Shown: piece by piece, positions 18,087 through 29,420 of the stretch
How positions within the stretch are numbered: the stretch's first letter is position 1
Layout: each line of letters begins with the position of its first letter
Assembly (NCBI RefSeq): GCF_008704795.1
Contig: NZ_CP023690.1
Coordinates: 3,544,501-3,608,500 of the forward strand
Length of the DNA stretch: 64,000 bases
Source: Streptomyces spectabilis
Lineage (GTDB): Bacteria; Actinomycetota; Actinomycetes; Streptomycetales; Streptomycetaceae
Direction: 5' to 3'
The notes under the pieces: generated by a model
What the model was told of the DNA's origin: nothing
The model's database searches: none
What the model saw: only the letters and a program-made list of their open reading frames with translations
Made by a program: the position numbers and the translations under genes

Positions 18087-19976
18087 TCAGGCCTCGCGCG
18101 CGCCCGCGTACATCTCCTCGATCAGGTCCTTGTACTCCCGCTCCACCACGGGGCGCTTGAGCTTCAGGCTCGGCGTCAGCTCGCCGTGCTCGACGTCGAG
18201 GTCGCGCGGGAGCAGCTTGAACTTCTTGATCGTCTGCCAGCGCTGGAGGCCCTCGTTGAGCTGCTTCACGTACCCCTCGATGAGGGCGACGGTGGCGGGG
18301 GCCGCGACGACCTCGGCGTAGCTCTTGCCGCCCAGGCCGTTCTCCTCGGCCCAGCCCGTGATGGCGGCCTCGTCCAGGGCGATGAGGGCGGAGCAGAAGT
18401 TCCGGTCGGCGCCGAGCACCAGGATGTTGGAGACGTACGGGCACACGCCCTTGAACTGGCCCTCGACCTCGGTGGGCGCGACGTACTTGCCGCCGGAGGT
18501 CTTGAACAGGTCCTTCTTGCGGTCGGTGATCCGCAGATAGCCGTCGGGGGACAGCTCCCCGATGTCGCCGGTGTGGAACCAGCCGTCGGCCTCCAGGACC
18601 TCGGCGGTCTTCTCGGGCAGCCCGTGGTAGCCCTCCATGATGCCGGGGCTGCGCAGCAGGATCTCACCGTCGTCGGCGATGCGTACCTCGGTGCCGGGCA
18701 GCGGCTTGCCGACGGTGCCGGTGCGGTAGGCCTCGCCGGGGTTGACGAAGGAGGCCGCGGAGGACTCGGTGAGCCCGTAGCCCTCCAGGATGTGGATCCC
18801 GGCGCCCGCGAAGAAGTAGCCGATCTCGGGGGCGAGCGCCACCGAACCGGACACCGCGGCCCGCAGCCGCCCGCCGAACGCCTCGCGCAGCTTCGCGTAC
18901 ACGAGCTTGTCGGCGACCTTGTGCTTGGCTCCGAGGCCGAACGGCACCGAGGCCACCCCGGTCCTGCGGAAGTTGTCCTGGCTGGTCCTGGCGTACTCGC
19001 GGGCGACCTCCGCCGACCACTGGAAGATCTTGTACTTGGCGTTGCCGCCGGCCCGTGCCTTGGCCACGACACCGTTGTAGACCTTCTCGAAGATGCGCGG
19101 CACGGCCGCCATGTACGTCGGCTGGACCACCGGCAGATTCTCGATGATCTTGTCCACGCGGCCGTCGACGGCGGTGACGTGCCCGAGTTCGATCTGCCCG
19201 CTGGTGAGCACCTTGCCGAAGACGTGCGCGAGCGGCAGCCACAGGTACTGCACGTCCTCGGACGAGAGCAGGCCGACGGCGGCGATGGCCTTCGCCATGT
19301 ACGACCAGTTGTCGTGCGGCAGGCGCACGCCCTTGGGGCGGCCCGTCGTGCCCGAGGTGTAGATGATCGTCGCGAGGTGGTCGGACCGGATCGCGTCGAT
19401 GCGCTGCTTGACCGCGTCCGGGTTCTTCTCCAGATGGGCGGCGCCCCGCGCCTCAAGGTCCGCGAGGCTGAGCACCCAGCCCTCGGGGTCGTCGGCGGCG
19501 GGCTCGACGCCCTTCGTGTCGAAGAGGACGACGTGCTTCAGGTCGGGCAGGTTCGCCCGCTGCTCGCGCGCCTTGACCAGCTGCTCGACGTTGTCGGCGA
19601 TCAGGACCCGGCTGCCGGAGTCGGCGAGGATGAACGCGGACTCCTCGGCGTTGGTCTGCGGGTAGACCGTCGTCGTGGCGGCGCCCGCGCACATGATGCC
19701 GAGGTCGGCGAGGATCCACTCGATACGGGTGGCCGAGGCGAGCGCGACCCGGTCCTCGGGCAGCAGCCCCAGATCGATGAGACCGGCCGCGATGGCGTCG
19801 ACGCGCTCAGCGGCCTGGGCCCAGCTCAGCGCCTTCCAGTCGTCCGGGCCCTCGCCCGAGGCCGCGGGGACCGGGTAGCGGTAGGCCTCGGCCTCCGGCG
19901 TCGCCGCGACCCGCTCCAGCAGGAGGTGCGCCACGGAGGGCGGTCGGTTCTCGATCAAGGTCTGTGTGTCGCTCAC
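18087..19976 (-). CDS. fadD: Long-chain fatty acid-CoA ligase (AMP-forming)
   Basis: 629-residue adenylate-forming enzyme that activates fatty acids to acyl-CoA. The P-loop-like IIYTSGTTGRPKGVRLPH (about 200-217), the GYGLTESSA motif (about 395-403), the hinge GWFHTGDIG (about 460) and the lid-domain TDRKKDLFKTSGGKYVAPT (about 485-505) with the catalytic Lys region are intact. Length is typical for the bacterial long-chain class. It is convergent with the response regulator and is monocistronic. A promoter should lie in 19977-20215, which holds no gene. Substrate chain length cannot be told from sequence. Confidence 0.9.
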   Translation of the reverse strand: MSDTQTLIENRPPSVAHLLLERVAATPEAEAYRYPVPAASGEGPDDWKALSWAQAAERVDAIAAGLIDLGLLPEDRVALASATRIEWILADLGIMCAGAATTTVYPQTNAEESAFILADSGSRVLIADNVEQLVKAREQRANLPDLKHVVLFDTKGVEPAADDPEGWVLSLADLEARGAAHLEKNPDAVKQRIDAIRSDHLATIIYTSGTTGRPKGVRLPHDNWSYMAKAIAAVGLLSSEDVQYLWLPLAHVFGKVLTSGQIELGHVTAVDGRVDKIIENLPVVQPTYMAAVPRIFEKVYNGVVAKARAGGNAKYKIFQWSAEVAREYARTSQDNFRRTGVASVPFGLGAKHKVADKLVYAKLREAFGGRLRAAVSGSVALAPEIGYFFAGAGIHILEGYGLTESSAASFVNPGEAYRTGTVGKPLPGTEVRIADDGEILLRSPGIMEGYHGLPEKTAEVLEADGWFHTGDIGELSPDGYLRITDRKKDLFKTSGGKYVAPTEVEGQFKGVCPYVSNILVLGADRNFCSALIALDEAAITGWAEENGLGGKSYAEVVAAPATVALIEGYVKQLNEGLQRWQTIKKFKLLPRDLDVEHGELTPSLKLKRPVVEREYKDLIEEMYAGAREA

Positions 19977-20215
19977 GACATCCTCCGGGCCCGCGACGGT
20001 GCGTCCTACTGGCTGGCTGCGTGTGGCTGCTGCGCTCCGATGCCACTCCAGGCACGTTGTTTAACTTGCGAGTAACCTCCGAGCAGTGATCAGGGTAGAG
20101 GCCGTACGCCCGCCACGTAAGGGGCTGCTGCCTGTCACTTTCTACAGAACGGGGCGGTAACCTCACAGTCGCCGACAGACGGTACGGCCCCCGTCCGGCA
20201 CTCACCGGCAGACGA

Positions 20216-20248
20216 AAAGCGCCCGTCCGGGCGTCGGACGGGCGCTTT
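20216..20248 (-). terminator. Intrinsic terminator of lepA
   Basis: AAAGCGCCCGTCC (20216-20228) pairs perfectly with GGACGGGCGCTTT (20236-20248) around a 7-base loop, 38 bases past the lepA stop codon. On the minus strand the stem is followed by TTTTCG. Confidence 0.75.
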
Positions 20249-20285
20249 CGCACAGCGGGGAACCCGGCCGTGGCCGGGCGGGCGA

Positions 20286-22148
<1,863 letters not shown>

Positions 22149-22349
22149 GCAGGGTCCTGTCTCTTGAGGCGCCTTATGCCTCGGGTCGGATCGATACGTA
22201 GCCTCCATGGTCCCACGGGTGGGCCGCACCCATCGGTTTGGGCTGCCCCGAGGGGGGCTGGTACCGTGGGCAGCTGTGTCTCGTAGCCCTCTCAGCACGA
22301 GGCGCATGTCAGAGAAATCAGCGGTACCTGAACCTGAAAAGGCTCTTTC

Positions 22350-22616
22350 GTGGCGAACATCAAGTCCCAGATCAAGCGCAACAAGACCAACGAGAAGGCG
22401 CGCCTGCGCAACAAGTCGGTCAAGTCCGCGCTCAAGACGTCGATCCGCAAGACCCGTGAGGCCATCGTCGCGGGCGACGTGGAGAAGGCCACCGTCGCGC
22501 TGCGCGACGCCAACCGCAACCTGGACAAGGCCGTCTCCAAGGGCGTCATCCACAAGAACCAGGCCGCCAACAAGAAGTCGGCGCTTGCTTCGAAGGTCGC
22601 GTCCCTCCAGGGCTGA
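22350..22616 (+). CDS. rpsT: 30S ribosomal protein S20
   Basis: 88-residue basic helical protein that binds 16S rRNA early in 30S assembly. [20 protein letters not shown] at the start and the Lys/Arg-rich helical pattern through the whole length are diagnostic. The start is GTG with a GAAAAGG-like ribosome binding site 9 bases upstream. It is transcribed away from lepA and is a single-gene unit. Confidence 0.97.
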   Translation: MANIKSQIKRNKTNEKARLRNKSVKSALKTSIRKTREAIVAGDVEKATVALRDANRNLDKAVSKGVIHKNQAANKKSALASKVASLQG

Positions 22617-22740
22617 ATCCTGATGTAACCGCCGGTGGGACCCAGAGCGGGCCCTCTCTCATCCGCTCCCGACCGGCACTCCGAGCTCGTACGCGGCCTG
22701 CGTTCGCCACGCGGGTGCGAGCTCACCACACAGCGTGACC

Positions 22741-22788
22741 AGAAGACCCCGCACCTCGCCCCTTCCCCGGGGCGGGGCGGGGTCTTCT
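22741..22788 (+). terminator. Hairpin downstream of rpsT
   Basis: AGAAGACCCCGC (22741-22752) pairs perfectly with GCGGGGTCTTCT (22777-22788); inner GC-rich bases extend the stem. It is the likely end of the rpsT transcript, about 125 bases past the stop. Confidence 0.7.
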
Positions 22789-22789
22789 G

Positions 22790-23059
22790 GGTTTGGGGGG
22801 CTGGTGCTCCCTGGGGCTGGAGTGGCGCCTGCTGCCTGGGGGTCTGGGGCGGAGCCCCGGTTTCGGGAAGGGGCGGGATTGGAGCGGCCTTGCGGGCTGA
22901 GTGGCCGGAGCGTGGTCCTAGGCCGGGCGGCCGGGGCGTGCAGGCCAGCGCGGCCGGGGCATGGGCTAGGCCCGGCAGGCCCGGCAGGCCCGGCAGGCCC
23001 GGGGGGCCGGGGCGTGAGGCGGGCCCGGCAGGCCAGGGCCCGGCGGGCCGGGGCGTGGG
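22790..23059. other. Gene-free, very GC-rich spacer between rpsT and holA
   Basis: No supportable gene. It contains a GGGGCGGAGCCCC palindrome near 22848-22860, strings of GGCCGGGGCGTG-like words, and an array of 9-bp units at 22970-23004. Purine/pyrimidine strand bias is strong (G on the plus strand). Open frames here are by-products of composition. Confidence 0.6.
22970..23004. repeat. 9-bp tandem repeat GCCCGGCAG
   Basis: Three exact copies of GCCCGGCAG in a row (22970, 22979, 22988) and a partial fourth, in the spacer between the convergent rpsT and holA genes. Likely slippage-prone; no function evident. Confidence 0.8.
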
Positions 23060-24046
23060 CTAGGTCCGGCGGGCTCGGGCGGCCCGGGCGACGGCGACGA
23101 CCGCCTTCTCCAGGGCGTACTCGGGATCGTCCCCCCCACCCTTCACTCCCGCGTCGGCCTCCGCGACAGCGGCAAGCGCCACGGCCACCCCGTCGGGAGA
23201 CCACCCCCGCATCTGCTGCCGCACCCGATCGATCTTCCAGGGCGGCATCCCCAGCTCCCGCGCCAGGTCGGCGGGGCGCCCGCCCCGGGCGGAGGACAGC
23301 TTTCCGATCGCCCGCACCCCCTGCGCGAGCGCGCTCGTGATCATCACGGGCGCGACCCCGGTGGAGAGCGACCAGCGCAGCGCCTCCAGCGCCTCGGCGG
23401 CCCGCCCCTCCACGGCCCGGTCGGCCACGGTGAAGCTGGAGGCCTCGGCCCGCCCGGTGTAGTACCGCCCGACAACCGCCTCGTCGATGGTCCCCTCGAC
23501 GTCCGCGACCAGCTGCGCCGCGGCGGAGGCCAGCTCGCGCAGATCACTGCCGATCGCGTCCACCAGGGCCTGACAGGCCTCCGGCGTCGCCGCGCGCCCG
23601 AGCGTGCGGAACTCCCCCCGCACGAACGCGAGCCGGTCCGCGGGCTTGGTCATCTTGGGGCAGGCGACCTCCCGCGCCCCGGCCTTGCGGGCCGCGTCGA
23701 GCAGCCCCTTGCCCTTGGCGCCGCCCGCGTGCAGGAGCACGAGGGTGATCTCCTCCACAGGCGCGCCGAAGTACGCCTTCACATCCTTGATCGTGTCCGC
23801 CGACAGGTCCTGCGCACTGCGCACGACCACGACCTTGCGCTCGGCGAACAGCGACGGGCTGGTCAGCTCCGCGAGCGTGCCCGGCGCCAGCTGATCAGGG
23901 GTGAGGTCCCGCACATCGGTGTCGGCGTCCGCGGCGCGGGCCGCGGCGACGACCTCCTGCACGGCACGGTCGAGCAGCAGGTCCTCCTGCCCGACGGCCA
24001 CCGTGACGGGGGCGAGCGGATTGTCTTGTGCGTTCTTCCTGGCCAT
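23060..24046 (-). CDS. holA: DNA polymerase III subunit delta
   Basis: 328-residue clamp-loader subunit that opens the sliding clamp. It has the HolA layout: N-terminal AAA-like domain (VAVGQEDLLLDRAVQEVV, about 12-30; VVVRSAQDLSADTI, about 70-83), then the three-helix and collar domains (AIGSDLRELASAAAQLV, ILxG-like middle, PPWKIDRVRQQ). The ATG at 24046 (MARKNAQDNPL) is the first with homology; an upstream extension would overlap the divergent small gene. It is convergent with rpsT. Confidence 0.93.
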   Translation of the reverse strand: MARKNAQDNPLAPVTVAVGQEDLLLDRAVQEVVAAARAADADTDVRDLTPDQLAPGTLAELTSPSLFAERKVVVVRSAQDLSADTIKDVKAYFGAPVEEITLVLLHAGGAKGKGLLDAARKAGAREVACPKMTKPADRLAFVRGEFRTLGRAATPEACQALVDAIGSDLRELASAAAQLVADVEGTIDEAVVGRYYTGRAEASSFTVADRAVEGRAAEALEALRWSLSTGVAPVMITSALAQGVRAIGKLSSARGGRPADLARELGMPPWKIDRVRQQMRGWSPDGVAVALAAVAEADAGVKGGGDDPEYALEKAVVAVARAARARRT

Positions 24047-24136
24047 CGCGGTCAAGCATCCCACGCGCCACCGACAGCCGGAGGCCCCGCGGGAACCGCG
24101 CCCGGACCCCGGCCCGCCGTGGGCGAGAATGGCCAG

Positions 24137-24382
24137 GTGACCGACGTACGACATGTCCTGGTGCTGCCCGACCGCGACGCGGCGGAAGAAGTCGCCGAAG
24201 AACTCCCCGACCGCTTCGAGGTCCCGGAGGAGCCCCAACTCGTACGCGACGCGCTCGCCGGTGAGGACGACGCCGAGGACGCCCAGTGGCTGGTCGTCGT
24301 CGAGGACCCCGAGCGGCGCCTGGACCCGACGGCGCTCGACGAACTCGCCGCGGAGTACGAGGGCTGGCTCGAGGCCCCCTGA
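24137..24382 (+). CDS. Small conserved hypothetical protein
   Basis: 81-residue acidic protein (VTDVRHVLVLPDRDAAEEVA...). The pattern of a beta strand (HVLVLPDRD) followed by helix, strand (QWLVVVEDP) and helix suggests one small alpha/beta fold, with no catalytic or metal-binding motif. It uses a GTG start, is divergent from holA with 90 bases between them, and ends 3 bases before the stop of the convergent YceI gene. I recall small genes of this kind at this position in other streptomycetes, but cannot assign a role. Confidence 0.7.
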   Translation: MTDVRHVLVLPDRDAAEEVAEELPDRFEVPEEPQLVRDALAGEDDAEDAQWLVVVEDPERRLDPTALDELAAEYEGWLEAP

Positions 24383-24385
24383 GCG

Positions 24386-25288
24386 CTATGCCGCGGCGGC
24401 CTCGGCGGCGCTCTTCGGCACGATCTGGATGTCCAGCTCGATGGTGATGCTGGCGCCGACCGCGGCGATGCCCCGGGCGAGCATGGTCTGCCAGGTGATC
24501 GTGAAGTCGTCGCGGTGCAGCTCGGTCGTCGCGCGGCAGGCCGCACGGGTCTCGCCCTGGATGCCCTGCCCGACCCCCAGGTACTCGGTGTCGAGCGTCA
24601 CCGTCCGCGTCACGCCGTGCAGCGAGAGCGCACCGGTGATCGCCCAGCGGTTGCCGCCCTTGTGCACGAACCGGTCGCCGTAGAACTCCATCGTCGGGAA
24701 CCGCTCCACGTCCAGGAAGTCACCGGACCGCAGGTGGTCGTCGCGCATCTTGACGGCCGTGTCGATGGACGCGGCGTCGATCACCACGTGCATCGCCGAG
24801 TCCTCCATCCGCTCGGCGAGCCGGATCGCCCCCGCGAACGTGTTGAACCGGCCGTGGATACGCGCGAGCCCGATGTGCCGCGCCGTGAACCCGATCGTGG
24901 AGTGCATCGGGTCGATGTCCCAGTCCCCCGACTCCGGCAGTGTCGGCAACTGCGCCACCTGGAGCGTCACATCGCCCATCGAGGCGTGCGCGCCCTCGCC
25001 GACCGTCACGTTCGCCCGGTACGGAGTGAATCCCTCCGCCGACACCGCGAGCCGGTACTCCCCCGCCGGGACCGTCGTCACGAACGACCCGAACGGGTCT
25101 GTCCCACCGCTGACGACCTTGCGCCCCATGGTGTCGGTGACGGACAGCTCCGCGTGCCGCACCGGCTCGTTCACGGGGTCGAGCACCCGGCAGCTGAGCA
25201 CCCCCGCGCTGGGCGGGACCGTCACCGCCGACAGCGGGCCGGACCGCCCTCCTCGGCTCGAACGGTTTCCCAGCCAACGGCCGAACAC
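24386..25288 (-). CDS. YceI family protein with N-terminal carboxypeptidase-regulatory-like domain
   Basis: 300-residue protein. Residues about 25-105 form a beta-sandwich of the CarboxypepD_reg type (GVLSCRVLDPVNEPVRHAELS, GSFVTTVPAGEYRLAVSAEG). Residues about 115-290 are a YceI lipocalin-like barrel, recognisable by DIDPMHSTIGFTARHI and the closing strands ITIELDIQIVPK. YceI proteins bind polyprenoid chains. No signal peptide is evident, unlike the periplasmic E. coli protein, so it may act in the cytoplasm; the fusion is common in streptomycetes. GTG start. It is upstream of the small convergent gene and downstream of comEC. Confidence 0.9.
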   Translation of the reverse strand: MFGRWLGNRSSRGGRSGPLSAVTVPPSAGVLSCRVLDPVNEPVRHAELSVTDTMGRKVVSGGTDPFGSFVTTVPAGEYRLAVSAEGFTPYRANVTVGEGAHASMGDVTLQVAQLPTLPESGDWDIDPMHSTIGFTARHIGLARIHGRFNTFAGAIRLAERMEDSAMHVVIDAASIDTAVKMRDDHLRSGDFLDVERFPTMEFYGDRFVHKGGNRWAITGALSLHGVTRTVTLDTEYLGVGQGIQGETRAACRATTELHRDDFTITWQTMLARGIAAVGASITIELDIQIVPKSAAEAAAA

Positions 25289-25472
25289 TGCGACACACCC
25301 CCGCGGGACTTGACAACACCTAGAAGAGGCATTCGATCACCGTTGCGGCATTCGATGCAAACGCACCCACTTCAGCAGCAACATTGCAGAAACATAAGAA
25401 CTGCTCCGACTGTCCGGCTGACCCGAATTAACCTCTCCCGGCACACCGCCGCCGGGGCCGGCCCTCGCCGCC

Positions 25473-28211
25473 TCAGGGCCGGCGCGTGACCACTCCCAGT
25501 TCCGCCTCCCCTCCCCCGCCCGCGCCCCCGGCGGCCCCTCCGGCCGTCTCACGGGACCCGCCATCGGCCCCGCCGTCGGACCGCCCTCCGATCACCGCGA
25601 CCGCCCCGTCCTCGTCCGTCCGCAACACCATCGCCCCCATCCCCCGCAGCGCGGCGACCGTACGGGGTGCGGGGTGTCCGTAGGAGTTGTCCGCCCCGCA
25701 GGAGATCAGCGCCAGGCGCGGCCCGGCCCGCCGGAGGAGCTCCGGGTCCTGGTACGCCGAGCCGTGGTGAGCGACCTTCAGGACGTCCACGCGGGGCAGC
25801 CCCGCCCCCTCCGGGCTGCGCAACAGGGCTCGCTGCGCGGGCGGTTCGAGGTCGCCCAGCAGGAGCAGGGTGAGGCCCCGCGTGCGCACCAGGAGCGTGA
25901 CGCTGGCGCCGTTCGGCCCCTCCGGCTCCGGCGCCGGGTGCGACGCGGGCCAGAGCACCCGCCAGTCGAGCTCCCCCGTGCGGCGGTGCTCCCCGGCCAC
26001 GGCCCGCGTCACCGGCACTCCCCTCGCGGCGGCCTGCGCCCGCACGAACGCCGCCTGCCCCGGCGGCTCCCCGAGGCCCGTCGTCTGGATCGCCCCCACC
26101 GAACGCCCCCTCAACACCCCCGGCAGCCCCGCCACATGGTCCGCGTGAAAGTGCGTGAGCAACACCAGAGGCACCCGCGTGACGCCCAGCGACCGCAGAC
26201 AGCGGTCCACGAGCATCGGGTCGGGACCCGCGTCGACAACCACCCCGGCACCGGGCCCCGCCGCGAGGACGGTCGCGTCTCCCTGCCCCACATCGCACAT
26301 CACCAGCCGCCACCGCGGCGGCGGCCAGCCCGCGATGACCCGGGTGAGCGGCGGGGGCTGGACGATCACGACGAGCAGCAGCAGCGCGCACGCCGCGCAC
26401 AGCCACGGGTGCCGCACGAGCCGCCTGCCGACAAACACGAGCACCACCGTGACGGCGGCGAGCAGCAGCGCGCCGCGCCAACTGCCCGGCCAGTCCACCC
26501 CGTTCCCGGGCAGCGCCGCCCCCGTCCGCGCGATGCCCGCGATCCACCCGGTCGGCCAACTCGCGCCCCATGCCAGAACCTTGGCCACCGGCATCGCCAC
26601 CGGCGCCACCGCCAGCGCGGCGAACCCGAGCACCGTGGCGGGAGCCACCGCGAACTCCGCGAGCAGATTGCACGGCACCGCCACCAAGCTCACCCTCGCC
26701 GCGAGGACGGCCACCACCGGCGCGCACACCGCCTGCGCCGCCGCGGCGGCCGCCAGCGCCTCGGCGAGCCGCCCCGGCACCCCGCGCCGTCGAAGCCCGG
26801 CGCTCCACCTCGGCGCGAGCGTCAGCAGCGCCCCCGTGGCGAGCACGGAGAGCAGGAAGCCATAGCTCCGCGACAGCCACGGGTCGTAGAGAACGAGCAC
26901 GAGGACCACGGCGGCGAGGGCCGGGATCAGCGATCTGCGTCTGCCCGTGGCGATGGCGAGGAGCACCACCAGGCCGCACGCCGCCGCCCGCACGACACTC
27001 GGCTCCGGCCGACACACCAGCACGAAGCCGAGCGTCAGCCCGCCCCCGAGCAGTGCCGTCGCCCGCAACGGGATTCCCAACCGCGGGGCAAGGCCGCGCC
27101 GCTCGGCCCGGTGCGCCGTCCCCGGCGGGCCGATGAGCAGCGCGAGGACGATCGTGAGATTGGTCCCGCTCACAGCCAGCAGGTGCGTGAGGTCGGTCGC
27201 CCGGAACGCCTGCTCCAACTCCGGCGGCACCCGAGAGGTGTCCCCGATGACAAGGCCCGGCAGCAGCGCCCGGGCATCGGCGGGCAGCCCGTCCGTCGCC
27301 TCGCGCAGCCCCCCGCGCAGCTCGCCCGCGAACCGCTGCGCGCGCGAGGGCTTCCCGATGACACGCGGCACCCGGTCCCCCGTCACCCGCAGCACCGCCG
27401 CGATCCCTCCGCTGTCCGGCAGCGGCGGCGCGAGATCCGCCCGCACCAGCAGCCGCGTGGACGGCAGCAGTCCGAGCCACGGGGAATCCCGGCGCTGCCC
27501 GGCCCCGCTCACCTCCGCTCGCTCACCCCCCGCGCCTTGTGCGCCGTGCGGACCTCCCGCGCCCGCGCCGGTGTCGTGTCCCTCCTCCTTCTCCTCGTGC
27601 CGCACGACGACCAGCACCGGTGTCCGCGTCTCGGTCGTCGTGCCGTCCGTCTCCATGACCCGCACGACGTCCGCGTCCAGCACCACGGCCGGTGGCACCG
27701 GGCGGTCGCCCGTGACCCGGGGTCTGGTGCGGCGCGGGTCCGACGTCACTTCCAGCTCCGCCGTCACCGTGGCGTACTCCCCGGCGAGCCCGGGGACCGG
27801 ACCACGGTGCAGGTCCGCCCCGTGCAGCCCCGCGGAGGCCGCCGCCGCTCCAGCGCACAACAGGACGCCGGCCACGCTGACCCGCCCCCAGGCTCCGTCG
27901 CGCCAACGGCCCGGACGGCCGCGCGTCCCGCTCGGCGCGCGCCCGCACGCCGTCCACGTCACCAGCAGGGCACCGGCGACCACCACACAGACCACCACCG
28001 CGCCCACCACCAGGCGGGGCGGAGCGTCGAGCGCCAGGGCCGCGCTCGCCCAGGCCGCCAGGGCGGGCGGCACGAGCCGCAGGTCCGCCGGGCCTTCTTG
28101 ACGGGGGTTCGCGGAGCCGGAGCGGTGGTCCCCGGCAGCGCCGGGGACCACGCTCCCCGCCCCCGAAGGCCTCGTCCCCGCGCCCGTCGGCCTTGCGCCC
28201 CGCCTCCTCAT
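25473..28211 (-). CDS. comEC: ComEC/Rec2 family DNA-uptake channel-like protein
   Basis: 912-residue membrane protein. After a long Pro/Gly-rich N-terminus with two or three spans come the OB-like DUF4131 region, the competence channel domain (DLTHLLAVSGTNLTI, about 345-360, the family signature) with about 7-9 spans, and a C-terminal MBL-fold domain (LLTHFHADHVAGLPG, about 695-710; AHHGS near 820). In competent bacteria ComEC carries single-stranded DNA across the membrane; streptomycetes are not known to be naturally competent, so the role here is open. Its start overlaps the stop of comEA by four bases (ATGA). Confidence 0.92.
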   Translation of the reverse strand: MRRRGARPTGAGTRPSGAGSVVPGAAGDHRSGSANPRQEGPADLRLVPPALAAWASAALALDAPPRLVVGAVVVCVVVAGALLVTWTACGRAPSGTRGRPGRWRDGAWGRVSVAGVLLCAGAAAASAGLHGADLHRGPVPGLAGEYATVTAELEVTSDPRRTRPRVTGDRPVPPAVVLDADVVRVMETDGTTTETRTPVLVVVRHEEKEEGHDTGAGAGGPHGAQGAGGERAEVSGAGQRRDSPWLGLLPSTRLLVRADLAPPLPDSGGIAAVLRVTGDRVPRVIGKPSRAQRFAGELRGGLREATDGLPADARALLPGLVIGDTSRVPPELEQAFRATDLTHLLAVSGTNLTIVLALLIGPPGTAHRAERRGLAPRLGIPLRATALLGGGLTLGFVLVCRPEPSVVRAAACGLVVLLAIATGRRRSLIPALAAVVLVLVLYDPWLSRSYGFLLSVLATGALLTLAPRWSAGLRRRGVPGRLAEALAAAAAAQAVCAPVVAVLAARVSLVAVPCNLLAEFAVAPATVLGFAALAVAPVAMPVAKVLAWGASWPTGWIAGIARTGAALPGNGVDWPGSWRGALLLAAVTVVLVFVGRRLVRHPWLCAACALLLLVVIVQPPPLTRVIAGWPPPRWRLVMCDVGQGDATVLAAGPGAGVVVDAGPDPMLVDRCLRSLGVTRVPLVLLTHFHADHVAGLPGVLRGRSVGAIQTTGLGEPPGQAAFVRAQAAARGVPVTRAVAGEHRRTGELDWRVLWPASHPAPEPEGPNGASVTLLVRTRGLTLLLLGDLEPPAQRALLRSPEGAGLPRVDVLKVAHHGSAYQDPELLRRAGPRLALISCGADNSYGHPAPRTVAALRGMGAMVLRTDEDGAVAVIGGRSDGGADGGSRETAGGAAGGAGGGGEAELGVVTRRP

Positions 28212-29335
28212 GGCCGTACGAGATTCCGCAGGTCGGCGAAGCGTCGATCGCCGATTCCATTGACTTCGTGAAGCTCGTCCACCGAGCGGAAGCCGCCGTG
28301 CTCCGTGCGGTAGTCGATGATGTGCTGCGCGAGGACCGGGCCAACTCCCGGCAGGGTGTCCAGTTGCTCAGGAGTGGCGGAGTTCAGCGCGACGGGGCCC
28401 GTGGTCGCTCCGGGGACACCGGACGGTGCGGCCGCCGCGCCTCCCGCGGGCACGCCGGGCGCCGGGGGCGTGGCGCCGCCCACCAGCAGTTGCTCACCGT
28501 CCACGAGCAGCCGGGCGCGGTTGAGGCCATCGGTCTTCGTGCCGGGGCGCACCCCGCCCGCGGCCCGCAGCGCGTCGGCGACCCGGGAGCCGGCCGGAAG
28601 GCGCAGAACACCGGGGCTGCGGACCTTGCCGCTGACGTCCACGACGAGCCCGCCGCCCGCCGCGCCTGCCTCACCCGTCGCCCCGGCACCGGAACCCTCG
28701 GCCGCCTCGGCTCCCGGAGGCAGCCCCGCGTCCGGCAGCGCTCCCGGTGACGGAGAAGGACCCGCGTCGCGGCCCGGCGCCGCCGCCTCACCCACCACGT
28801 CCGGCGCCGGGACCGGCTGGGCCCGGCCGCTCCAGAAGTGCTGGGCCGCGAACCCCGCCGCGACGACGAGGACCACCCCGAGCGCGAGCACGCTCCGCCG
28901 CTCCAGGCCGCATCTGAGCTGCATCCAGACCGGAAGCCGCTCCCGTACGGCGAGCCCTGCGCGCGCCCGCCATGAGGTCTTCGCCCGCGCGGGACGGTCG
29001 TACCCATCCTCCTGGTCACGCCCGCCCTCGGGCGAGGAGCCCACCTGCTCCGGCTCGGTCGAGGGCGGCGGCGATGGCGCACCGCGCCACTCCTCCCCAC
29101 CCACCCCCGCCCGGCGAGGCCCCACCCGACCGGGGTCCGGTCCACCGGCCCCCGCGAAGAGCGTCTCCGCACGCAGCCTCATCGCCTCCGCCGCAGCGCG
29201 CCTGCGCCGGGCGCGCCGTCGGGCGTGGCGATGCGTCGTCGCTCGTACCGGCGGTGCCGGGCTCAGCTCATCGCTCGCCGTGTCTGCCGCTGTCCGTGAA
29301 GGTGATCGAAGTGCCATGCCGACGACGCTAGACAT
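28208..29335 (-). CDS. comEA: ComEA family helix-hairpin-helix DNA-binding protein
   Basis: 375-residue membrane-anchored DNA receptor. A cytoplasmic Arg-rich N-terminus (1-125) precedes one membrane span (SVLALGVVLVVAAGFAAQHFW, about 130-150). Then come a Pro/Ala/Gly linker, an SLBB-like domain (VVDVSGKVRSPGVLRLPAG, about 227-245) and a C-terminal double HhH (LNSATPEQLDTLPGVGPVLA and GIGDRRFADLRNLV). It is co-transcribed with comEC through an ATGA overlap. A second start at Met7 (MALRSPSRT) is possible. Confidence 0.92.
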   Translation of the reverse strand: MSSVVGMALRSPSRTAADTASDELSPAPPVRATTHRHARRRARRRRAAAEAMRLRAETLFAGAGGPDPGRVGPRRAGVGGEEWRGAPSPPPSTEPEQVGSSPEGGRDQEDGYDRPARAKTSWRARAGLAVRERLPVWMQLRCGLERRSVLALGVVLVVAAGFAAQHFWSGRAQPVPAPDVVGEAAAPGRDAGPSPSPGALPDAGLPPGAEAAEGSGAGATGEAGAAGGGLVVDVSGKVRSPGVLRLPAGSRVADALRAAGGVRPGTKTDGLNRARLLVDGEQLLVGGATPPAPGVPAGGAAAAPSGVPGATTGPVALNSATPEQLDTLPGVGPVLAQHIIDYRTEHGGFRSVDELHEVNGIGDRRFADLRNLVRP

Positions 29336-29420
29336 CGCGCCGAAAGCACGTTGATCTTGGTCAATTCCCGGGGACTACCCGGAAGTTGTGGATAACTCCG
29401 TCACCCACACGAGCCTCGTC

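Noticed and set aside
22149..22553. N-terminal extension of LepA
   Set aside because: It would cover the rpsT promoter region and lacks homology; the GTG at 22148 fits the usual start.
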